Source of the DNA: Parietaria judaica
Taxonomy: Eukaryota > Streptophyta > Magnoliopsida > Rosales > Urticaceae
Assembly (NCBI GenBank): GCA_954871525.1
Contig: OX940870.1
Location: 8,773,501 to 8,837,500, forward strand
DNA: 64,000 nucleotides
Direction: 5' to 3'
Position numbers and translations under genes: made by a program. This document shows positions 1 through 11,451 of the stretch, piece by piece. The notes under the pieces are model-generated. The model did no database searches. It had not been told where the DNA came from and worked only from the letters and a program-made list of their open reading frames with translations. Positions within the stretch are counted from its first letter, which is position 1. The number at the start of each line of letters is the position of its first letter.

Positions 1-231
1 TCCGTATTATAACCCGGAACCGAATTTTATAACCGAAAATGGATAAAATCTGGTTCCGGGTTTTAAAACCAATTTTTTATTTTAAAACCGGGTTTTAACC
101 CGGATCCGGATTTCCGGATTTTTATGTAAAAATATCCGGATCCAGGTTTCAATTTCAAAAAACCCTGATTCCGGATCCGGATAGCGGGTATGGCAAAAAA
201 TCCGGGTAACCGGTCCGCGTGCATCCCTATT
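1..231. mobile_element. Degenerate end of a hAT-like element
   Basis: The stretch is built from short degenerate units rich in CCGG and AACC/GGTT (for example TTCCGGATCCGG) and ends in GCATCCCTATTA, the reverse complement of a TAGGGATGC-type terminus seen in plant hAT elements. Similar composition occurs near 41124-41312, which ends in CCACCCCTAA. No coding content is seen; a minus-strand open frame here is only the repeat being translated. The left end lies outside the window, so the assignment rests on one terminus and on composition. Confidence 0.4.
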
Positions 232-3200
232 AAGAAGCATCTTCCAATCTTATCATAAGTAAGCTTGAGCCGGAGATAATATCTCATCTTATGAATACGA
301 GTCCACAGACTCGGAGATGAAGATAGAGGGCTATCAAGGGGAAGTGGTGGAATGGAACCAATGAAATTTAAAAAAGAGGAACTAGTTGTTCTGAGCTCGA
401 CGACTCATTTCTTTTGTGGTAATCCGGCGTTCTTAATCGCCGCACCAGTAAACACCCTAACCTCGTGTTTGGCAGTCCCGATTTTTCCTAATTGGACGTA
501 TCAATTCCGATCATACTCTTAACCAAAAAAAAAAATAGGAAACGAAATTCTGGCTCCTCCTAATTAAGAAGACTTAAGATAAATATAATAATATATTTGG
601 CATAATTAATGTCACGTCGAAGGTCCATTGGGCTTAGTGGGCCCATCAGCCGTGGGTCCCACATCTACATGCAACCTAATCCTTTGACCTCCACTTGGAA
701 GTCCCGCTATTCTCGGCGCCAGTCCTCCGAAACAAACGTGAATGACATTTATCCCCGTGACGCGCAGAAACAGAGCGTGTCCAACACGACACGTCACGTT
801 GGCGAGGGAGCGGCCATAGCGTGAGAAACACGAGCGACATAGCGCGTGGAAAGAGAAGGAGGAGGCCCACGCAGAAATGGTGGTTACGGAAAACTCCGCG
901 TGAAATTAAGTCAATCAATCAGTGTCGTCGCCTACGATCGAGCGATCACGAAATCAACGGCTGAGAATGACTTCCATCGGCTTGGCTATGCCTATGGCTT
1001 GAAATTAGATATTATTAAAGATTTAAAGTTTCCTTTTTGGGCTTTGTGGGACCCGTTTGAGCTCGTGGTCATTTTCAATTCACCCTAAAGAACAAAGAGG
1101 GAGATAAATATTAGATGGTCATCCATACTATTTACGTTGTGGTGCACTTTCACCTCGAAGTTTTTAGATTGCGGCAGTAATGCCCTTTTTATTTGAAAAT
1201 TAGCAGTATAGCCCTAAGATTAAATAAAAAGAAATACGTCGTATAGATATTGATGAAAAATGGAGACATCCATGTTGGATGAAAGAAAGAAAGAAAGAAA
1301 GAAGCATGTTCCATATTTATATATATTGCCTTTGCAAGCTGGAAATTATATTCCAGCTAGCCAAACAAATGTCCTGTCACGTATCAACAACTTGTTGCCC
1401 ATTTTTTCCCAACAAATTATTTCTTTATTCCCTCAATATTTTCTCATAATAAATAAAAAAGAATATAAACCCTTTGCCACCTATAATCCACAATTGTGCA
1501 ATGACTATTTGAGAGTATATTTTGATTGCCTCTGAACAAATAATTTGAGTGATCTAGAACATGGAACTTGGAAGTGAAGTAACTCAAGGCAATTAGTAAT
1601 GCGAGATTCTTCCCAACTAAGAAAATTAATTAGGAGGATTAATTTGTTGCTTGGGTCTGAAAGAGCACATGGGATCTGAGTTGTTCTTCCACTAAGCTAC
1701 CTCTTCCCATTTTGTAAGTCAGTCAAAGATACATCTCATCTATGCATATTCTAGTTTTTCTTACATACTTGAAATTTGAACCCTAATTTTAATAATAATA
1801 TTAATATTAAGCCAATAGAAGAAGGGTAGATCTGCAACGCCACATTTACTGAGAAAATTAGTGATGTATTATCCAATAACACACAAAAGCTGCATCTTTA
1901 CACTAAAGCCAGACTTTGATGGGGAATAATAATAATGTAAAAGAAAAAAGAAAAGGGTGTTTCTCTTTGAACTGACAAAGCCTCGTCGTGGCTTCCTTCT
2001 TCATAGATATCTTACAATATTCCTTCTCTCTTTTATATTTTTCCCAATTTTAACCTGCAAAAGTAAATAAATAAATAAAAAAGACTGTAATTCAGAGTCA
2101 ACATTCGGGAAATTGATCACAGATATGTTGAATTTGGAGCCATAAATAAATGCATGAAGACGTTTGTTGAGTGGTCAGGGTGTTACAATGTGTATGTGTG
2201 TTTGTACTATATATACATATATATATTAGTCACGTGATTTCTGTGTAAACATGTTCCTGTATTTTGTGTACAATACATAGTATGCATGTCCTACCTTCTG
2301 CTTTTTTCTGTCGTATAGTTTAAGTGTCATGTAATAATATGAACGCAATCAGCTACGAAAATGAAAGGATTCCGATAAGAGTTTTTACGTGGAAATCCAA
2401 TTTGGGAAGAAAATCACAGGCAAAGAAGTGTCATTAGACTCGACACTGATCGAAGAAGTATAATGGAGGAAGAGATACTACGAAAACTATAAACCCTAAG
2501 CCTAGAATAGCTCATGAAGGGTTAAAAAGTTCCAGATAAATAATTGTGCCTATCGGGCCGAAAGAATGTCGCTTGTTAATCCTGGATAATAACAAGCGAC
2601 ATTGTTTGCGGGTGCATTTTTTCCTCACCTGTCTTTCTATTTGATCATAGACCATTCTTCTTTGAATTAATTCTCTGTTCCAATCCCACAGAGCCCGAAA
2701 AAATCAAGATAATTTGGTGTCACAACATAAAACTTCGAAACGGGCCTGGCTGCGAAAACCAATTCGAGTCACAAACATGTTATACTATTACTAAATTATT
2801 GACTTCAAAGTGACCTTACTTTACTATATTTTCAAAAGGGTTAAATAATCTGTTATACAATCATGAGCTCATCATACTATTTTTTCCCTTAACCAACAAT
2901 GGACAATAACGTAAGAACTGTACAAGAAACTATGTGATATTATATACACTATTATATATAATATATATAAAAGGCTAGGCCAATAAGGATAAGAGCATTG
3001 AAGAGCATGTTTGTTTCCTATTCTATAGAACATGCGAACCCACATTTAGAGGGCTTTGTCGTTGCCTAACATTACATCTCTGTACAAAAACCCGTGTTTG
3101 TACACGATTTGAAACAGTCATTCAGTTTTACAGTTCCAACCCTCATAATTTCCCATGAACATGTAATAAATAAGAGAAGAAAGACATTACCTAGACCGAC

Positions 3201-3233
3201 TATGATAGCCCAACTTCCAAGTTATAAATAGTA
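232..3233. other. Gene-free intergenic stretch
   Basis: Three kilobases without an exon chain I can defend on either strand. It is AT-rich with scattered poly-A and poly-T tracts. It holds a short perfect hairpin at 2565-2603. Around 1130-1210 there is text of the kind common in plant MITEs (phrases such as GGTGCACTTT and AGTAATGCCC), but no terminal repeats could be matched. The right end is the presumed 3' flank of the minus-strand B3 gene. Confidence 0.5.
2565..2603. repeat. Perfect 14-bp inverted repeat (hairpin)
   Basis: AATGTCGCTTGTTA and its exact reverse complement TAACAAGCGACATT are separated by 11 bases. The stem has no mismatch. It lies in non-coding DNA and is not clearly part of a transposon. 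Confidence 0.7.
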
Positions 3234-4716
3234 TCAAAGCTTCTTCTCATCCTGCTCAGAACTATTCACCCTAAAAATGAATATCTGCAATGGAATAATG
3301 TCAGCAAAAAGATATAAAAATTAATAAAAGAAGCATGTAATGGTAGATAAGATTAAATTCATAAGCGATTATTATATTTCGTTTCAAGGGTTCGTTCAAT
3401 CACCTTGAACGTAGTAGGACGGATTAATTGATAAATTAATGCATCACCATCCACCAAATTATGAGCTCTTGCAAATCCCATCCAACCACCACTTAATCCG
3501 TTCTTTCTAGCCAAATATACAGTTTGAAATTCCTCATCGTCTTCGTCGATCAGCGTCATTGCTTCGTCACGCTTCGAGAGGTTCGCTTGGCAGAACTGTC
3601 TCGGAAGACCCTGTTTCTCAGAAACAAAAAACCTATGAATACAGTACCAAAGGCAGTTGAACTAAATAATATGAAGTTTGAGGACTTTATACACAGAAAG
3701 AAAAAGTCAAATCTTTTGGTGGACCCATGTTATAGGACTGAAGTATGTGTCTAAACTTGAGATACACCAATAAAGGTGTGTGTGATCTGATACATCTCTC
3801 TGTAGACTCTGTTCATTGAGATATTGTGACACTATACAAGTAAAACATGACCACATGTTGACTCAATAAGACATTTAAACCACCAAAAATATCATGGTCA
3901 CAGAGTATATTCAAGCAAAGAGTAACGGAACATATTGGAAAAATCGACTCCGATAACACTTTTTCACAGACGAACCGAGCTATAAACCAATGAATAGCTT
4001 GTAATTGCAATGCTGCTCATAGTTAATACCAGCCAAAATCCTCCAGTGACATGGGATTGGAGCATCGTTTTGATGAAAGCTGGATATTGCAGTTCCAAAT
4101 CACGGAGAACGTTCTCTGCTCTCTCTATCGCATTTGCCCTAGCTTCATCCGAAGCGTATACACGGTTGGACAAATCCCTGGACCTCGAACCCGAAAACCT
4201 AACACACACAAATCGGAGATATAATGTCCATATTTCCCCCAAAAAATTGAAAAAACCGAAGAGAAGAATCGATGATTTCGACGATTATACCTTCTGGGAA
4301 TGACGACGCGATCATATTCAACCTGGAAAATCTCTGTGTCAAAGCATATTCAAAATAAATGTAAGAGATTGGGATTGGGGTTCTATATGGGACTGACTTC
4401 CTTGTAAACCGTAGCTGGCTTGTTGGCCACGCGAGGAGACCTCCTCACGATGAGCACTTGCTTCTCCTTTATGCGAGGCTTGGTCACGCCTATGATCTGC
4501 GGATCAACAAGAAATGTTTTTCTGAAGAGAGAAAGAGATGGATAGTTAGGGTTTGAGGGAGTTTACTGGAGAGAGGTTGAAAGGAGAAGAGGGGGTTCGG
4601 AGCGCGGATTGAGCGAGCAGAGGGAGGTTTAGGGCTTCCATTCTCTCCTTGATCTCTTCCATTCTCTTCACGCGACATTCTTCGTACGCCGATCCTCTGC
4701 GCTTCGCAGTCACCAT
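3234..4716 (-). CDS. B3 domain transcription factor (At3g19184/At5g42700-like)
   Basis: Probable nuclear DNA-binding protein of the plant B3 superfamily. Six exons on the minus strand: 4716-4567, 4496-4398, 4322-4291, 4198-4030, 3610-3404 and 3284-3234. Phases close and give 235 residues, near the length I recall for this subfamily. Residues 10-35 hold the conserved N-terminal motif YEECRVKRMEEIKERMEALN. A basic middle part contains VVIPRR. The acidic lead-in SNRVYASDEAR precedes a B3 fold from about residue 130 to 225, with SHVTGGFWLGLP, YLARKNGLSGGW and VDGDALIYQL. The last exon (FIFRVN...) completes the final B3 strand; reading through the donor after TTFK would instead give an unrelated tail and a stop at 3359. 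A hAT transposon begins 166 bp upstream of the ATG, so the native promoter may be displaced. The family call is strong; the DNA target is unknown. Confidence 0.9.
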
Positions 4717-4892
4717 TTTCTTTTCTTTTCTTTTCTTTGGAACCAAAGAGAGAGAGAGCTTCGCTTTGTGTTGTGAAGAGTGGGAAGGAGAAGAAGATGA
4801 TCGAATTTCAAATGGTGGGAAAGTCGACCGTTGGCTTCCCCACTGTTTCGAGGACTGTGAATTGGCAGAGCATTTAAGCACCTAGAGCTGCA

Positions 4893-5015
4893 ACTCGCGA
4901 CTCCAATCCCAGAATCGCGACGAGTCGCGATGGTTTGGGTGGAGTCGCGACGCATCGCGACGCGAGGCGTGGAGTCGCGACGAGTCGCGATTCCTGCGCG
5001 TCGTCGCGATGCGTC
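4893..5015. repeat. Left subterminal repeat array of the hAT element
   Basis: About a dozen degenerate copies of GTCGCGA/TCGCGAC (for example GAGTCGCGACGAGTCGCGA) are packed next to the left terminal repeat. In hAT elements such motifs are transposase-binding sites; that role is inferred here. Several open frames across this stretch are translations of the repeat and not genes. Confidence 0.75.
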
Positions 5016-5392
5016 TGGTCGATCCGCGTGATGGGCGATCGACGGCTCTCGCTGAGCCACGTCAGCAATCCGTGGGAGGGGGAGAAAATGTGTTTCTTTG
5101 TGGCATTAATACTATGTTTTTACCCGAAATTAATTACTCAACCATAATTTTTACCCACTTTACTCGAATTCCAACCCAAAAATTTCAAATTTCAATATTT
5201 TTCACCCAATTTTATTCACCCACTTCACCCACCTCAATAATTATTCACCCACCCAACTCTCTTCTCAAATCCTATAAATACCACCTCTCCCACCCTCATT
5301 TCCTCACCAACAATCTTCCAACTCTCTCTCAAATTCTCTCAACTCTCTAAGTTTTTTCCCTCTAAAGCTCTCAAGTTCTCAAATTTCCCATT

Positions 5393-8300
5393 ATGTCTCG
5401 AAGAAGCGGTGGTAGTTCCGGGGGTCGTAGGGCGACTAGGGATTTGTTTCCTGATTTTAATGCCGGGGAGCAATCGCAACCTACGCCCGAGGGCTACATT
5501 CCCGTTGTAGAAACACTTCCCTCCCCACCAAATCCAAATTATCCGACGCACGTTCCGGCATCAATGGTCAACAGCAGCACGCTACGTCGATGTGGGGAGG
5601 CAGGAACCACCGATCCATTTTTTGAACTCTTGTTTCAAGGAGGACCCGCCGACGACCGTATGGAGGGCCCATCTCAACCGCCGGATGAACCGCCTCAAAG
5701 ACGCAATCTTGCCGAAGAGGAGGGCCCACACCATTCCTCTGTTGTTGGCTCGTACCACGATGGTTCTCCACTCTCGATCAACGAAACCGGCGAAGGCTCC
5801 GTCCAACGTCCTCGACGTGCTCGACGTCCGCGACCGGAAACGGGGTAATTATTTTAATTATTATTATTTTAATATTATTTTTATTATTATTATAATTATT
5901 TTAGAATAAATAATTAATTTGCCACGTCTCTTGAAAGTCTTAGTATGCTCTGTGGTTGCGGTTCCGACTGATCTTCCACATCAGAAACGAATTTCTTGAG
6001 ATTTAATAATCATTTAATCTTATTAATTTAATTAAACTTTATATGGTTACTTAATAAGTTAAAAACCTTCCAATTTAATTTAATTATTTTATTTTAATTA
6101 ATTAATTTGCCACGTCTCTTGAAAGTCTTAGTATGCTCTGTGGTTGCGGTTCCGACTGATCTTCCACATCAGAAACGAATTTCTTGAGATTTAATAATCA
6201 TTTAATCATATTAATTTAATAAAACTTTAAATGGTTACTTAAATAAGTTAAAAAAATTAAAAAGGTAATTTGTATGTGTGATAATAATTATAAAGTTCTT
6301 ATTGGATTACGCGGTGTCTTAGAAAGATTGGTTTTTAAATAAGGTTTGCTTTGCAATCTCCTCCAAGCTAGCCTGGGAACCTCGGGGAGTTCTGTCTAGA
6401 AAAGCTTGGGCCTAAAGCGAGATCATAGCATCCTTTCCAGTCGATCTGGCCGTGGAACCTCGGGGAGTTCCGTCCAAAAGAGTTTGATAATTATTTTCAC
6501 ACATAAGAAATACCATTTTAATTTTGTTAACTTTTTTATTTAACTTTTAATAAAATCAATATGATGAATAATAAACTTTATGACATTTAAATTTTTGATT
6601 TTCCTTTTGTTTTAATAGAGTTAATCCTCATGGCTTGGCGTGGGGACGGCCAAACACGGCCCCGGTGTGGAAATTTTTTCACGAAGATCGGCACATCAAC
6701 GATCGAGGCGAGCGTGTTAAAAATGCCACATGCAAAAAGTGCGGGACAATTCTAGACGGAATGGGGGAGCGGGGAACCGGATACTTAAACCGACACGCTA
6801 ATGTATGCTTCCCAACCGGGGAGCTCGATGAGGTAAACACAGCACAGGTAAGTGCTCTTTCTGCTGTGAATTTACGGAAATGGACACTCGAATGGATTCT
6901 TTCTACGGGCGTTCCGCTGAGTTTTGTCGAAAATCCCAACCACACACGATATATGAAAAGGATTAATCCGTCGTACCAGCAGTTTTCCCGTACCACTTAT
7001 ACCGGGGACATGGAAACCGCTTATGATTTGCAAAAAAACCTTTTAGTCGATTTTTTCAAAATGTCTAACATAAACGTTGCTTTTACCACCGACTTGTGGA
7101 GCGGTCCAAGTTTAAATGATTACATGAGTTTGACCGCCCACTACGTCGACGATGAGTGGAATCCATGTCAACGACTTTTAAACTTATCGCCTTTCGAGTG
7201 TCGCCATACCGGAAAAAACATAGCCGAGAAATTATTTGAATTATTTGGTGATTGGGGTTTACAAAATCGTGTTATTTCAATTACCTTAGATAATGCCTCA
7301 AGCAACAACGCCGCGATTATGATCTTGGAAACAATGTTGCCCGCTTCTCCGTTTCGAAATATTTTACATCAACGGTGTGCTTGTCACATAATTAATTTAA
7401 TTGCACGAACGGGCGAGGGACATATTGCACACCATGTTGAAAAATTACGCGGCATTGTTGATTGGATCCGGCATCCTCAGACCACCAATAGGTGGAGACG
7501 ATTTTGTAAAGACCACAATCATAAAGCTAATAAGTTTGGTTTAGATAATAATACGCGATGGAACTCTACGTATTTAATGATTTCAGTTGTGTGTAGACAG
7601 AGGCTTCCTTTGGACCATTTCCTCGGACAGGAACTCCCTCCGGAGGCGCGGATCACGGAGGCGGAATGGGCTACCGCGAAGAAATTCCTCGCTTTCCTCA
7701 AACCTTTTTATGCTGTTACTTTAAATTTTTCTAACCAAAATAAACCTTCTTTGAATCATGGTCTTTCGGGTCTTTATCAAATTTCGTGTGCTTTCAAAGA
7801 ATTCGAAAACGACCCTATTATTTCGCCGCTTATTGAGTCTATGGTTGCAAAATTCAAGTCGTATTGGGATCCACCCCCGTTTTTCGTTTTGCTTCGGTGC
7901 TATTCTAGACCCTCATGTTTCGGATGCATATGGGCCAATGATGATAGCGATCGGAGAAAACATAGGGGTGAATTATCGTAATTATGTTAATGTTGTTAAC
8001 GAAGCTTTTTATGAATTGTACAGTGAATACAACAAACGGTTCCCTCAATTCAACTCACAGGAGGAGCAAAGGGCAGTGATGGCAAGCCCAACCAAGACGG
8101 GATACGACTTCAGCCGGAGACTCAAGCAACGGGTAAGTCGCGGGGAATCCACTACGCCGTTGGCGGGCGACACGGACGGCCAACCGACAGAATTGAAGCG
8201 CTACTACGGCCTGCTATTCGACGAAGACTCCGACGAGTTCGATGTGATAAGGTGGTGGAAGATTCAACGGGACAGATTTCCGATATTGGCGAGAATGGCG

Positions 8301-8525
8301 AGGGATATACTGTCCATCCCCATTTCCAGCGTTGCTTCGGAGAGCGTTTTTAGCACGGCTCAATATCTCATCAACGACCGGCGGGCGTCAACCACCAACA
8401 CACACGTCGAGCAGATTGTGGTGTTGAATGATTTGTTGTTCAACCCCCCCGTGATTGCCGAACGCTCCGAGCCAAGCGATCTGGAGCTAATGACGGAAAG
8501 ATTCAACGCAATGTTCCCCGAGTAA
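5393..8525 (+). pseudogene. hAT transposase, two exons, one frameshift
   Basis: Exon 1 is 5393-5844. A donor at 5845 and an acceptor ending TTTTAATAG at 6618 join it in phase to exon 2 (6619-8525). Exon 1 encodes about 150 low-complexity residues. Exon 2 opens with a BED zinc finger (W-FF, then CKKC followed by H and C in YLNRHANVC). The hAT catalytic core follows, with TTDLWSG, DNASSNNAA and RCACHIINLI. The C-terminal dimerisation domain (LSIPISSVASESVFS, then LINDRR) lies at about 8300-8450. Near 7870-7885, at a run of five C followed by a run of five T, the frame changes by one base. The upstream frame then stops at 7981 while the conserved protein continues in the other frame (FCFGAILDPHVSDAYG). 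This is a real lesion or a homopolymer sequencing error. Confidence 0.85.
5907..6255. repeat. Tandem duplication (188-bp period) in the transposase intron
   Basis: Two copies of a segment containing GCCACGTCTCTTGAAAGTCT and TTCCACATCAGAAACGAATT start their shared core at 5921 and 6109, a period of 188 bp. They differ by only a few bases in an AT-rich tail. Both lie wholly inside the transposase intron. Confidence 0.85.
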
Positions 8526-9034
8526 TGATGTGCTCTTTCCTCTCTTGGTTTTATGTCCCTAAGGAGGGTTTTACAAGAGAGGTTTTAGTGAGGCATCTTG
8601 TAATATTTACACTGAATATTTACAGCTCTCTTCCACCTTATTGTAATATTCACAATGAATAATACAACTTCTTTTTTTTAATATCTCGTCTTATCGTATT
8701 TAATTATATATTTGTTGATTAAATTTGTTCAAATTATTAATATGTTACAAATTAATATTTATTAACATATGTTACAAATTAAAAACGAACATATAAATCA
8801 AACAAATTAATATGTTACAAAATAATAATATAACATATTTAAATATTAATTTTGAAATAAATTAATTACTATAAATAATAAAAATATGTAAATATAGTTT
8901 TGAAATTATTGATAAAGTTTGATAATAAAATTCGGGTAAAAACTAACTAAGTTTAACACTGGAAAAAACTAGATACATATGCCACAAAGTAGAAAAATCG
9001 AAGAACCCGTGCAATTTCTCGCCACTCTTCCCTT

Positions 9035-9132
9035 GGTCGCGATTTCTCGCGACGTCGCGAGTCGCGACCCGTCGCGACGCCCAAACTCGCGATTTTGGCG
9101 ACGTCCATCGCGACGAGTCGCGACGTCGCGTA
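9035..9132. repeat. Right subterminal repeat array of the hAT element
   Basis: A second array of GTCGCGA/TCGCGAC units, mirroring the one at the left end, lies just inside the right terminal repeat. Confidence 0.75.
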
Positions 9133-9143
9133 TCACAGCTCTA

Positions 9144-10060
9144 GAATCACAGTCGTTTTTGCTCCAATCTTGGATATAACAGTATAATAAATCAATAAAC
9201 AACCAATAGACAACATGAGTAATTCGTATATTAGGCATATGTAATATTTACGTTAGGTTCCCGGTTTTGTCCCTGTTATGGTCCCGATAGCGGACCGTTT
9301 TTAACGTTAGGCATATGTAATAGTTTTAATATTTGACATCTTTTTAACGTTCAGTTTGGAAATCCCAAATTCTATCATGTATCTACGGTTTTTCTCCGCC
9401 TTACGTGAAGGTTCTATTAATAAATTTGAGACGGAGTTATGTGAGTGATCTCATGCTATTGCTAAAAAAATAGAAGAAGCAAATACACCATTGACTATTG
9501 ACTATTGATTGAGTATTATCATTTTGACTCTATTGTTTTTTTTTTTTTAATCCGAGATGCTATAAAGAAGTTGCGCATTGTCTTACTTCTAGAGAAAATA
9601 ATGATTGGTCCGAGCCTTTTGTGCTAAATATGACATTTTGCTTTCAAAGGATTCTAGTTGTAACAAGAAAGTACGACTCTTCTTAAAAAACGCCCGCTCG
9701 GTTGTTGTCCAATGATAATGGCAATTTGATGCGTGTACTCTTCTCTCGTAAGCCGCACCCGAAATTACGGAGATTTAGAGGGTTTGATTAGGTTCGTTTT
9801 TTTGTTTTTTGTTTTTAAGCGGTGTTGGCATGAGATTGTTATTATTTGCCCAATATATGATAAAGAACTAACGGCACGCATACAATCTTGCCTAAACAGA
9901 ATGGAACTACCATTTATCTGAACATTTCCTTGCCCAAAAAGCCATGATCCATGCACATCAAATGTCGTAAAATTTGACACAACTGGATCCCTTTTGAGAG
10001 CCTTATTCAAGACCTGGACACGGCAAGGCAAAGAGAGAGCACCAAACAACGCAGTTCTGC
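9144..10060. other. Gene-free stretch with dispersed repeat pieces
   Basis: No exon chain is supported. A 15-bp phrase TTAGGCATATGTAAT occurs twice, at about 9231 and 9307. A roughly 75-bp segment near 9385-9460 is shared with 40976-41070. The right part is the 3' flank of the minus-strand reductase gene; open frames crossing 9765-10178 are in the wrong frame for that gene. Confidence 0.5.
9385..9460. repeat. Dispersed repeat, copy 1 of 2
   Basis: Contains GTGAAGGTTCTATTAATAAA, GAGACGG and ATGTGAGTGAT in the same order and spacing as 40976-41070. Both copies are non-coding and lie in intergenic DNA. Its class is unknown; a decayed MITE end is possible. Confidence 0.55.
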
Positions 10061-11451
10061 TCAGTACTTTATCAAGCCCAAGCCCTTCAGCCATGGAAGC
10101 ACCTCTTCTAGTCCTTCTTTCAGCCCTCGCGGGTTGTAATCCAGCTCCGCTCTCGCCTTCTCGCACGAATATGACCACTGGTGTCTCAGCACGTTAACCG
10201 TCTGCCCCGACATTCACAATCGCCACAAAAATGAAAGTGATTCAGCTAATTTGCCCCCAAAATAAACAAATAACACGGCTTAAAGGCGAAGAGCAGTTAC
10301 CGGGGGACTGATTAAAGGCAGCTTTCCGAGCATCCGGCAGAAAAGAACCGACAACCATCCGTAAGCCTCGATCGACCACAGGGGGATATTGAATCTCGGC
10401 CTGCTTGTTCCGGTGATGATGGCAGCTACGTCGAAAACATGCTTGAAAGACGCGTTTTCTCCAGTCAGGAGATACCTCTCGCCGGGCCGACCTTTGTTCA
10501 TTGCTCCAATGTGGCCTTGCGCCACGTCATCTACGTGGGAAAACGAGCACTTGTCGGTTCCGGGACCAATGTAGCCGGGCAAACGCCCGTTGAAGCGCTC
10601 GATAATCTGGCAGCCAAGGAAGTTTTGTTAATCCCGACCGGCTCAAAAACTAATTAATCGGAGCAAAACCATTGTTGAAAGATATTCAATTTCAAGCCAT
10701 AGATGTGGAAATTGAACTATGAAGTGAATCCGACCATCCGAGCAACGATATTCCCGGCGGTGACCTTGCCGGGACCGTATATAACTCCGGGATACACCGG
10801 CACTATCGGCAACCCCTCCGCCGCAGCTCGCAGCGCAACCTTATCAGCGGCGACCTTCGATCTCTCGTACTCTGTGCAGAAAAACCTTTCACCATGAACC
10901 TGTATAGTACAAAGTAACACACACCATTTTTCATCTGCTTCTCCCGAGCCCCAACAATGGAGAACCATGCGTACCTGAGTCTCGTCGGCAACGAAGCCAT
11001 CGGTGGGCCCGAGAGCGAAAAACGACGACGTGTAAACAACCTTCTCGATCGTCTCCGTCTCCCTCACCGCTCGCAGCACGTTCTCCAGTCCCTCCACGTT
11101 GACCTGACCGAGTCAACGACGAGATTCAGACGAAAACGACATCCAAAGAGCGACAGAAGAGAAGGTTGTTACGGTGAAGAATTTGGAAGGGTCTGGGAGC
11201 CAGGGCTCGACGAGCGCGGCGGCGTGGAAGACCACGTGGCAGCCGGAGAAGGCGGACAGGAGCGACCGGTAGTCGGTCACGTCGCCGTAGACGATCTCGA
11301 CGGAGGCGCCGTGGGGTGCGGGGGGAGGGAGGAGGGCGAGGTCGCTCGTGGGGCGCACGAGCGCGCGGACGGAGTGGCCGTCGCGCAGCAGGGCGTGGCA
11401 GAGCCGCCCGCCCAGGTAACCTGACGCCCCGGTCACCACCACCCTCATCAT
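10061..11451 (-). CDS. NAD(P)-binding reductase, farnesol dehydrogenase-like
   Basis: Member of the extended short-chain dehydrogenase/dihydroflavonol-reductase superfamily, closest by motif memory to plant NAD+-dependent farnesol dehydrogenase (FLDH). That enzyme oxidises farnesol to farnesal; the substrate is inferred here. Five exons on the minus strand: 11451-11173, 11103-10975, 10899-10735, 10606-10301 and 10201-10061, all joined in phase 0, giving 339 residues. The Rossmann glycine motif TGASGYLGG is at residues 8-16. A YERSK active-site motif (Tyr-x3-Lys) follows the conserved YTSSFFALGPTDG. The middle of the protein has ERFNGRLPGYIGPG and FSHVDDVAQGHI. Start: two ATGs in tandem at 11451 and 11448, the first taken. 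The donor after exon 3 (GTCGGA) is weak. The N-terminal exon is much more GC-rich than the rest. Confidence 0.88.

Larger units (their letters stand above)
4883..9143 (+). mobile_element. hAT DNA transposon with transposase gene
   Basis: A 4.26-kb element with short terminal inverted repeats: TAGAGCTGCAACTCGCGACT at the left against TAGAGCTGTGATACGCGAC read inward from the right. Both ends carry dense subterminal arrays of CGCGACGAGTCGCGAC-type units. Flanking 8-mers are TAAGCACC and GAATCACA (5 of 8 match), so any target duplication has decayed. Inside is a BED/hAT transposase in the plus orientation. Termini, subterminal arrays, transposase family and an 8-bp flank spacing all agree with hAT. 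The element sits just upstream of the minus-strand B3 gene. Confidence 0.8.

Noticed and set aside
3359..3559. Short single-exon B3 protein ending at 3359
   Set aside because: Using the donor after TTFK and the acceptor before 3284 gives a better B3 C-terminus; the tail to 3359 is intron.
4710..5068. Arg/Asp/Ser-rich open frames at the left end of the hAT element
   Set aside because: They are translations of the CGCGAC subterminal repeats.
9765..10178. 137-codon open frame on the minus strand
   Set aside because: It overlaps the last exon of the reductase gene in another frame; the conserved protein is in the frame ending at 10061.
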